NCBI RefSeq assembly: GCF_009852415.1
Contig: NZ_WOXS01000002.1
Location: 3,760,001 to 3,824,000 of the forward strand
From: Streptomyces sp. Tu 3180
Lineage (GTDB): Bacteria; Actinomycetota; Actinomycetes; Streptomycetales; Streptomycetaceae
Length of the DNA: 64,000 nucleotides
Direction: 5' to 3'
The notes beneath the pieces were generated by a model. That model was given only the letters and a program-made list of their open reading frames with translations, was not told the DNA's origin and did no database searches. How positions within the stretch are numbered: position 1 is the first letter of the stretch; each line of letters begins with the position of its first letter. Positions 15,518 to 21,855 of this stretch are shown in pieces. Made by a program: the position numbers and the translations under genes.

Positions 15518-17116
15518 TCACATCCGGAAGACGCCGAAGCCGCCGCGCGCGCCCTCGTAGGGCGCGGTGTGGACGGCCGACAGGCACAGGCCGAGGACGG
15601 TGCGGGTGTCGCGCGGGTCGATGACGCCGTCGTCGTACAGCCGCCCGGACAGGAACATCGGCAGCGACTCGGACTCGATCTGCTGCTCCACCATGGCGCG
15701 CAGCGCCGCGTCCGCCTCGTCGTCGTACGGCCGTCCCTTCGCCGCCGCCGACTGCCGCGCGACGATGGACAGCACGCCGGCGAGCTGCTGCGGGCCCATG
15801 ACGGCGGACTTGGCGCTGGGCCAGGCGAACAGGAAGCGGGGGTCGTAGGCGCGACCGCACATGCCGTAGTGCCCGGCGCCGTAGGAGGCGCCCATGAGGA
15901 CGGACAGGTGGGGGACCTTCGAGTTGCTGACCGCGTTGATCATCATCGCGCCGTGCTTGATGATGCCGCCCTGCTCGTACTCCCTGCCGACCATGTAGCC
16001 GGTGGTGTTGTGCAGGAAGAGCAGCGGGATGTCGCGCTGGTTGGCGAGCTGGATGAACTGGGCGGCCTTCTGGGACTCCTCGCTGAAGAGGACCCCCCGG
16101 GCGTTGGCGAGGATGCCGACGGGATAGCCGTGCAGGGTGGCCCATCCGGTGGTCAGGCTGGTCCCGTACAGCGGTTTGAACTCGTCGAAGTCGGAGGAGT
16201 CGACGATCCGCGCGATGACCTCGCGCGGGTCGAAGGGGGTCCTGAGGTCGCCGGGGACGATGCCGAGGAGTTCGTCCTCGTCGTACTTGGGCGGGGCGGC
16301 CGGTCCCGGGTCGTCGTACGCCTTGCGGTGGTTGAGGCGGGCGACGATCCGGCGGGCCTGGCGCAGCGCGTCCGGTTCGTCGGCGGCGAAGTGGTCGGCG
16401 AGGCCCGACACGCGCGCGTGCATCTCGGCGCCGCCCAGGGACTCGTCGTCGCTCTCCTCCCCGGTGGCCATCTTCACCAGCGGCGGGCCGCCGAGGAACA
16501 CCTTCGCCCGCTCCTTGACCATGATCACGTGGTCGGACATGCCGGGGACGTACGCGCCTCCGGCGGTGGAGTTGCCGAAGACGACGGCGAGGGTGGGGAT
16601 GCCTGCCGCCGACAGCCGGGTGAGGTCCCGGAAGATCGCACCGCCCGGGATGAAGATCTCCTTCTGGGAGGGCAGGTCGGCGCCGCCGGACTCGACGAGG
16701 CTGATGCAGGGCAGCCGGTTGGCGAGCGCGATGTCGTTGGCGCGCAGGGCCTTCCTCAGGCTCCAGGGGTTGCTGGCGCCGCCGCGCACGGTCGGGTCGT
16801 TGGCGGTGATCAGGCACTCCACGCCCTCGACGACGCCGATGCCGGTGACGAGCGAGGCGCCGACCGCGTACTCGCTCCCCCAGGCCGCCAGCGGGGACAG
16901 CTCCAGGAAGGGCGTGTCGGGGTCGAGGAGCAGCTCGATGCGCTCGCGGGCGAGCAGCTTGCCGCGCGTGCGGTGCCGCTCGACGTACTTCTCGCCGCCG
17001 CCCGCGAGGGCCTTGGCGTGCTCGGCGTCGAGTTCGGCCAGCTTGGCGAGCATGGCCTCGCGGTGCGCCCGGTAGTCGGGGCCGGTGGTGTCGAGGGCGG
17101 ATTCGAGGACCGTCAC
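15518..17116 (-). CDS. Acyl-CoA carboxylase beta subunit (carboxyltransferase), MCC/GCC type
   Basis: A 532-residue carboxyltransferase with two crotonase-like halves. The N-terminal half has the CoA-binding segment ITANDPTVRGGASNPWSLRK and the oxyanion-type VFGNSTAGGAYVPGMSDH; the C-terminal half has LFLHNTTGYMVGREYEQGG and VLMGASYGAGHYGMCGRAYDP followed by FLFAWPSAKSAVMGPQQLAGVL. The FAWPSA/GPQQ and GYMVG patterns match methylcrotonyl-CoA and geranyl-CoA carboxylase beta subunits rather than propionyl-CoA carboxylase, whose C-half usually begins with a longer PG/FxPG motif. The GTG start overlaps the AtuA-like gene stop as GTGA. Together with the alpha subunit this should form a complete acyl-CoA carboxylase. 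Confidence 0.92.
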   Translation of the reverse strand: MTVLESALDTTGPDYRAHREAMLAKLAELDAEHAKALAGGGEKYVERHRTRGKLLARERIELLLDPDTPFLELSPLAAWGSEYAVGASLVTGIGVVEGVECLITANDPTVRGGASNPWSLRKALRANDIALANRLPCISLVESGGADLPSQKEIFIPGGAIFRDLTRLSAAGIPTLAVVFGNSTAGGAYVPGMSDHVIMVKERAKVFLGGPPLVKMATGEESDDESLGGAEMHARVSGLADHFAADEPDALRQARRIVARLNHRKAYDDPGPAAPPKYDEDELLGIVPGDLRTPFDPREVIARIVDSSDFDEFKPLYGTSLTTGWATLHGYPVGILANARGVLFSEESQKAAQFIQLANQRDIPLLFLHNTTGYMVGREYEQGGIIKHGAMMINAVSNSKVPHLSVLMGASYGAGHYGMCGRAYDPRFLFAWPSAKSAVMGPQQLAGVLSIVARQSAAAKGRPYDDEADAALRAMVEQQIESESLPMFLSGRLYDDGVIDPRDTRTVLGLCLSAVHTAPYEGARGGFGVFRM

Positions 17117-18804
17117 AGCAGGACCTCCGGGATGTCCAGGTGCCGGGAGCGCAGCCATTCGCCGAGCGCCTTGGCCTGCGGATCGAAGCGGGCCTGCGCG
17201 GCGACGCCCTCGCCGAGGATGCCTTCGACGAGGAAGTTCAGGGCGCGCAGGCGGGGCAGTGCGTGCCGGGTGACCGGCAGGTCGCGGGCCTCGGGGATCA
17301 GCTCCCGGAACCGCTCGGCGGTCAGCTCGTGCGCGAGCCACCGCCAGGCGTCGTCGGAGCGGACCCAGACGCCGACGTTGGCGTTCCCGCCCTTGTCGCC
17401 GCTGCGGGCGCCGGCGACGAGGCCGAGGGGGGCCCGTGTCGTGGGTCCCGCGGGGAGCGGTTCGGGGAGCGCGGGTTCCGGTACGTCCTCGAGCACGGCG
17501 GTGTCGTGGGCCGGTGGCACGGGGATTCGGCGTCCGTCGTGGAGGACGGCCACATGGTCGACGTCACCATGGGGGATGTACACATCCTCGAAGACCCCAT
17601 AGGGGGAACCCTTCCCCGGGGGCGCCAACACATGGAACCCGGGGTAGCTGGCCAGCGCCAGCTCGATGGCCGCCCCGCTCAGCGCCCGCCCGACCGCCTC
17701 CTGCGCGGGATCCCGCGCGACGAGCCGCAGCAGCGCGCTGGCGGTCTCCTCGGTGCCGGCGTCGGCCCGGTCGGTGCGCACCAGCTCCCAGCGCACCTCG
17801 GCGGGCGGCGACTCGGCGAGCGCGTCGGACATCTGCTCCCGCACGAGGTCCGCCTTGGCCTCGATGTCGAGCCCGGTGAGGACGAACACGACCTCGTTGC
17901 GGAAGCCGCCGAGCCGGTTGAGCCCGGCCTTGAGCGTGGGCGGAGGGGCTTCTCCCCGGACGCCTTCGACGCGCACCCGGTCGGGTCCGTCCTGGGCGAG
18001 CCGTACGGTGTCCAGCCGTGCGGTGACGTCCGGCCCGGCGTACCGGGCGCCGCCGGTCTCGTACAGCAGTTGCGCGGTGACGGTGCCGACGTCGACGAAG
18101 CCGCCGGTCCCGGGGTGCTTGGTGATGACGGCGGTGCCGTCGGCGTGGATCTCGGCGAGGGGGAACCCGGGCCGCCGGACGCGCCCCGGCCCGCCCTCGC
18201 CGAAGAAGGCGTAGTTCCCTCCGGTGGCCTGCGTCCCGCACTCCAGCACGTGCCCGGCGACGACCGCGCCCGCCAGCCGGTCGTACTCCGTCGGCGCCCA
18301 GCCGAAGTGCGCGGCGGCCGGCCCGGTGACGAGGGCCGCGTCGGTGACCCGCCCGGTGACGACCACGTCGGCGCCCGCGCGCAGGCACCGCGCGATCCCG
18401 AAGCCGCCGAGGTAGGCGTGGGCGGCGAGGCTGCCGGGGTACCGCGCGGTGAGGTCGTCGCCCTCGACGTGGGCGACCCGCACGGGGACGCCCAGCCGGC
18501 CGGCCAGGGCGCGCACGGCGTCGGCGAGTCCGCCCGGATCGAGCCCGCCGGCGTTGGTGACGATCCTGACTCCCCGCTCGCGGGCGAGGCCGAGGCAGTC
18601 CTCCAGCTGCCGCAGGAAGGTGCGGGCGTACCCGGCGGAGGGGTCCTTCAGCCGGTCGCGGGCCAGGATGAGCATGGTCAGCTCGGCGAGGTAGTCCCCG
18701 GTGAGGACGTCGACCTCGCCGCCGGTGAGCATCTCGCGCAGGGCGTCGGAGCGGTCGCCGTAGAAGCCGGAGAAGTTGCCGACGCGCAGGGTCGTCGCCG
18801 TCAC
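17113..18804 (-). CDS. AtuA-like protein (acyclic terpene utilisation family, DUF1446)
   Basis: A 563-residue two-domain protein. The N-terminal domain (about 1-440) is the DUF1446/AtuA core (VGNFSGFYGDRSDAL, VLTGDYLAELTMLI, VTNAGGLDPGGLADAVR, VTGRVTDAALVTGPA, VLECGTQATGGNY). The C-terminal domain (about 455-563) has the ARSGDKGGNANVGVWVRSDD segment typical of AtuA C-terminal domains. In Pseudomonas AtuA is required for citronellol/geraniol catabolism and is always co-located with a geranyl-CoA carboxylase; its reaction is not settled. Here it is overlapped by GTGA junctions with the TIGR03084 gene upstream and the carboxylase beta gene downstream, so it is an integral part of the pathway. 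Confidence 0.9.
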   Translation of the reverse strand: MTATTLRVGNFSGFYGDRSDALREMLTGGEVDVLTGDYLAELTMLILARDRLKDPSAGYARTFLRQLEDCLGLARERGVRIVTNAGGLDPGGLADAVRALAGRLGVPVRVAHVEGDDLTARYPGSLAAHAYLGGFGIARCLRAGADVVVTGRVTDAALVTGPAAAHFGWAPTEYDRLAGAVVAGHVLECGTQATGGNYAFFGEGGPGRVRRPGFPLAEIHADGTAVITKHPGTGGFVDVGTVTAQLLYETGGARYAGPDVTARLDTVRLAQDGPDRVRVEGVRGEAPPPTLKAGLNRLGGFRNEVVFVLTGLDIEAKADLVREQMSDALAESPPAEVRWELVRTDRADAGTEETASALLRLVARDPAQEAVGRALSGAAIELALASYPGFHVLAPPGKGSPYGVFEDVYIPHGDVDHVAVLHDGRRIPVPPAHDTAVLEDVPEPALPEPLPAGPTTRAPLGLVAGARSGDKGGNANVGVWVRSDDAWRWLAHELTAERFRELIPEARDLPVTRHALPRLRALNFLVEGILGEGVAAQARFDPQAKALGEWLRSRHLDIPEVLL

Positions 18805-19598
18805 CGCGCGGTGTCCCCCTTCGGCGCCCGCCCGCTTCCGGGCGGCCCGGCGAACGCCTGGGCGATGTCCAGCCAGCGGTCGGCGTCGGGGCCGTCGGCG
18901 GTGAGGGCGAGGTCGGCGCGGTGGGCGCGCTGGGTGACCAGGAGGCAGAAGTCGAGCGCGGGGCCGGTGACGCGCTGGGGGGCGTCCTCGGGGCCGTGGG
19001 TCCACAGCTCGCCGCCCGGTGCGACGAGCTCGACGCGGAAGGGGCCGGCGGGCGGGGTGAGCCCGTGCGCGCCGTAGGCGAAGTCGCGGGTGCGCACCCC
19101 GAGCCACGCCACATGCCGGAGCCGGTCGGTGGGTGGGCGCACCACACCGATCGCGTCCGCCACGTCCAGTCCGTGGGCCCAGGTCTCCATGAGCCGGGCC
19201 GTCGCCATGGAGGCGGCCGACATGGGGGGCCCGTACCAGGGGAAGCGGGCGCCGGGCGGCGCCGACCGCAGTGCCTTCTCCAGTGCCGCGCGCCCCTCGC
19301 GCCACCGCGCGAGCAGTTCGGCGGGCGCGGACCGGGCGTACTCCTCGGCGCCGTCGTCGACGAAGGTGTGCGGGGCGGCGAGGGCCTGCTCGACCAGCGC
19401 CCGGAACCCGTCCGCGTCGGTGACGGCGAGCAGCGCCGAGTGGTCGGTCCAGGCGAGGTGGGCGATCTGGTGGGCCACGGTCCACCCGGCGGCGGGCGTC
19501 CGCGACGCCCACTGCCCGGGACCCAGTCCGGCCACGAGCCGGTCGACCTCCTCGCTCTCCTCACGCAGATCGTCGATCACGGGCGTCGGATCGGACAC
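18801..19598 (-). CDS. TIGR03084-family (maleylpyruvate isomerase N-terminal-like) protein
   Basis: A 265-residue protein of the DinB/mycothiol-maleylpyruvate isomerase fold family. The N-terminal four-helix bundle carries the metal-binding type His residues (AAGWTVAHQIAHLAWTDH and METWAHGLDVADAIG), and a C-terminal SCP2-like domain follows (about 180-250, ending AFAGPPGSG). Members of this subgroup sit beside carboxylase/AtuA genes in many actinobacteria but their reaction is unknown to me; mycothiol-dependent chemistry is possible. It is the first gene of the operon: the GTG start (VSDPTPVIDDL) has GAGGGGAG about 6 nt upstream and the candidate operator/promoter is within 100 bp. Confidence 0.85.
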   Translation of the reverse strand: MSDPTPVIDDLREESEEVDRLVAGLGPGQWASRTPAAGWTVAHQIAHLAWTDHSALLAVTDADGFRALVEQALAAPHTFVDDGAEEYARSAPAELLARWREGRAALEKALRSAPPGARFPWYGPPMSAASMATARLMETWAHGLDVADAIGVVRPPTDRLRHVAWLGVRTRDFAYGAHGLTPPAGPFRVELVAPGGELWTHGPEDAPQRVTGPALDFCLLVTQRAHRADLALTADGPDADRWLDIAQAFAGPPGSGRAPKGDTAR

Positions 19599-19671
19599 GA
19601 GGCGCTCCCCTCGGGCACGGGCACGGCGGTGTGCGGCGCGGTTGCGGGGAGCATGGCAGCGGCGCGAGAAA

Positions 19672-19691
19672 CAAGCAAGCATGCTTGCATG
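19672..19691. promoter_or_regulatory. Palindromic operator upstream of the acyl-CoA operon
   Basis: GCAAGCATGCTTGC (19675-19688) is a perfect 14-bp palindrome, extended to 20 bp with one mismatched pair. It lies 77-90 bp upstream of the first gene of the minus-strand operon. Size and symmetry fit a TetR dimer site, and the operon's last gene is a TetR regulator. An A/T-rich run follows at 19691-19697. Confidence 0.6.
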
Positions 19692-19833
19692 AATTTTTCC
19701 CGCCCCCGGCCCCGGCTCCCGGACCGTCCGGTCCCGCGGGGCCGCCGCGCCCGCCCCTCCCGCCGAGTCGCCGGAGGAGAGGGCCGGGCGCGGCCCGCCG
19801 GAGGGTGAGGGGTTCCGGGAGCCGCGCGGTCAT

Positions 19834-19886
19834 GCGGACGGAGGAACCCCCGGGCCCGAACGGGGCCCGGGGGTTCCTCCGTCCGC
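19834..19886 (-). terminator. Strong terminator hairpin after the EamA gene
   Basis: Arms of 24 bp (19834-19857 and 19863-19886; core GGAGGAACCCCCGGGCCC) pair perfectly around a 5-nt loop. This is the longest perfect hairpin in the window, located between the EamA stop and the acyl-CoA operon promoter, both on the minus strand. Confidence 0.85.
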
Positions 19887-19957
19887 GGGTCCGGCCGGTC
19901 CGGGGGACCACGGGAGCGATTCCGGTCCCGGCGCGCCTCGCCGCGTCGCGGCAACCG

Positions 19958-20920
19958 TCAGGAGGCCGCCCCCGGCTCCTTCGCGCGCCTCCGCCCCACC
20001 TGCGTCCGCACCGCCCCCATGCTCGCCACGACGACCAGGGCGATGGCGGCGGCCTCGGTGGCGGAGAGGGCCTGGTCGAGGAGGAGGAAGCCCGCGGCGG
20101 CCGCGATGGCCGGCTCCAGGCTCATCAGGATCGCGAAGGCGGACGCGGGCAGCCGGCGCAGGGCGAGGAGCTCCAGGGTGTACGGGAGGACCGACGACAG
20201 CAGCGCGACCGCCGCGCCCAGGCCGAGGACGGTGGGGTCGAGCAGTCTGGTCCCGGACTCGGCGACGCCCAGCGGGAGGAACAGCACCGCGCCGACCGCC
20301 ATGGCGAGGGCGAGTCCGTCGGCCTGGGGGAAGCGGCGGCCCGTGCGGGCACTGAAGACGATGTAGGCGGCCCACATGGCGCCGGCCCCCAGGGCGAACG
20401 CGGCGCCCACGGGGTCGAGGCTGTCGAAGCCTCCGCCCCCGAGCAGGAACACACCGGCCAGGGCCAGGGCGGCCCAGAGGAGGTTGACCGCCCGCCGGGA
20501 GGCCACGACGGACAGGGCCAGCGGGCCGAGGACCTCCAGCGTGACGGCCGGCCCCAGCGGGATCCGTGCGACCGACTGGTAGAAGAGGCCGTTCATCGCC
20601 GCCATGGCGACGCCGAAGGCGATCACCGTGACCCAGTCGGCGCGCGAGTACCCGCGCAGCCGGGGCCGGCAGACCAGGAGCAGGACGGCGGCCGCCACGG
20701 CCAGGCGCAGGGCGACGATGCCGAGGGCGCCGGCCCGGGGCATCAGCATCACCGCCAGCGCGCCGCCGAACTGCACGGAGACGCCGCCGGCGAGCACCAG
20801 GCCCACCGGACCCAGGGAGCCCCAGCGGCCGGGGAGGGGTGCGCGGCCGGTGGACCGCGCCGCCTCGGGGGCGGCGACGGCCGGGGTCGGGATGCCGGGG
20901 ACGGCGCTGGGGCTGCTCAC
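19958..20920 (-). CDS. EamA/DMT-family exporter
   Basis: A 320-residue integral membrane protein with about ten hydrophobic segments in two repeated EamA halves (VGLVLAGGVSVQFGGALAVML... and DPVGAAFALGAGAMWAAYIVFSAR...). The second half contains the typical SSVLPYTLELLALRRLPASAFAILMSLEPAIAA motif of RhtA-like amino-acid/metabolite exporters. The first 45 residues are Pro/Ala-rich and cytosolic. The start is GTG with GGAAGG about 5 nt upstream. It is monocistronic, with an inverted repeat 50 bp upstream and a very strong terminator downstream. The substrate is unknown; homologues export Thr/homoserine or drugs. Confidence 0.9.
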   Translation of the reverse strand: MSSPSAVPGIPTPAVAAPEAARSTGRAPLPGRWGSLGPVGLVLAGGVSVQFGGALAVMLMPRAGALGIVALRLAVAAAVLLLVCRPRLRGYSRADWVTVIAFGVAMAAMNGLFYQSVARIPLGPAVTLEVLGPLALSVVASRRAVNLLWAALALAGVFLLGGGGFDSLDPVGAAFALGAGAMWAAYIVFSARTGRRFPQADGLALAMAVGAVLFLPLGVAESGTRLLDPTVLGLGAAVALLSSVLPYTLELLALRRLPASAFAILMSLEPAIAAAAGFLLLDQALSATEAAAIALVVVASMGAVRTQVGRRRAKEPGAAS

Positions 20921-20969
20921 GGGGCCTTCCAGGGACGGGACGGGAAGTTATTCACTTCACTGTACTACC

Positions 20970-20989
20970 GAGTCCATGACAGTGGACTC
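20970..20989. promoter_or_regulatory. Inverted repeat in the EamA-Nudix divergent region
   Basis: GAGTCCA (20970-20976) and TGGACTC (20983-20989) are perfect 7-bp arms with a 6-nt spacer, in the A/T-richest part of the 20921-21146 gap. A dimeric repressor for the EamA gene is possible, but no regulator is adjacent. Confidence 0.4.
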
Positions 20990-21146
20990 AGTCAGGCGCA
21001 TAACTCTTTCATGCAACTGTCAGGCTCCGGGGTGCGGCTGTCAACAGACGTCCACGGGACGGGCGGCCGGTCGGCCGGGCGCCGTGCCGGGTACCGTCCC
21101 ACGGCGAAGCCCTTCGCCCACTCCGCCCCCCACCTCCCGAGGTCCC

Positions 21147-21599
21147 GTGCGACGACTCCTTGCCCGCCTCTGGCGACTCCTGCGCCCCGTCCAGGGCCGC
21201 GTCATGTGGTTCCTGAACGCCAAGTTCGTGGTCGGCGTGACCGGCGTCGTGCGCGACGACGAGGGGCGGGTCCTGCTGCTCCGGCACCGGATGTGGCCGC
21301 CGGGCCGCCAGTGGGGCCTGCCGAGCGGCTTCGCGCGCAAGGGCGAGGACTTCCGGCGGACCGTGGTGCGCGAGGTCAAGGAGGAGACCGGTCTCGACGT
21401 GGAGGTGGGCCGCCTGGTCATGCTGAACAGCGGTTTCCGCACCCGCCTGGAGGTGGCCTACGAGGCCCGCCTGCTCGGCGGCGAGCTGCGCCTGGACCCC
21501 TTCGAGATCCTGGAGGCCCGCTGGTGCCGCCCGGACGACCTCCCCGAGGGCGTCCAGCCGGTGTGCCACCCGCTGGTACGGGGCGAGACCACGCCGTGA
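21147..21599 (+). CDS. Nudix hydrolase
   Basis: A 150-residue Nudix protein. The complete Nudix box is visible: G-x5-E-x7-REVKEETGL (GFARKGE...REVKEETGL, about residues 60-82), which coordinates the divalent metals that cleave a nucleoside-diphosphate-linked substrate. The N-terminus (RRLLARLWRLLRPVQGRVMWFLNAKFVVG) is basic and amphipathic. The start is the GTG at 21147 with GAGG just upstream; the frame extends upstream without similarity. Substrate specificity cannot be told from the box alone. It is divergent from EamA and appears monocistronic. Confidence 0.88.
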   Translation: MRRLLARLWRLLRPVQGRVMWFLNAKFVVGVTGVVRDDEGRVLLLRHRMWPPGRQWGLPSGFARKGEDFRRTVVREVKEETGLDVEVGRLVMLNSGFRTRLEVAYEARLLGGELRLDPFEILEARWCRPDDLPEGVQPVCHPLVRGETTP

Positions 21600-21687
21600 A
21601 CGACCGCCACCGCACCGGCCCGCGCCCGGCGCGTCGGGTCTGCCCCGGCACATCGCCCCGTCCGGCCGCGACCGGCGCCCTCCTCCT

Positions 21688-21733
21688 CGATGCCCCGCGC
21701 GGCGCGCTCCTCCCGATGCCCCGCGCGGCGCGC
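21688..21733. repeat. Two-copy 26-bp direct repeat in the intergenic region after the Nudix gene
   Basis: CGATGCCCCGCGCGGCGCGC occurs at 21688-21707 and again at 21714-21733 (period 26). Otherwise the 21600-21855 gap contains nothing I can name. Confidence 0.6.
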
Positions 21734-21855
21734 CCCGCCACCCCGCCGGGTGCCTGACCGCGGCCCCCGCCGGCGCCCCGCGGGCGGCGGGGAGCCGGGG
21801 ACGGAGGCCGGGGCTGCCCATCCGGGCGCACCGGGGACACCAGGTCCGCGACGGC

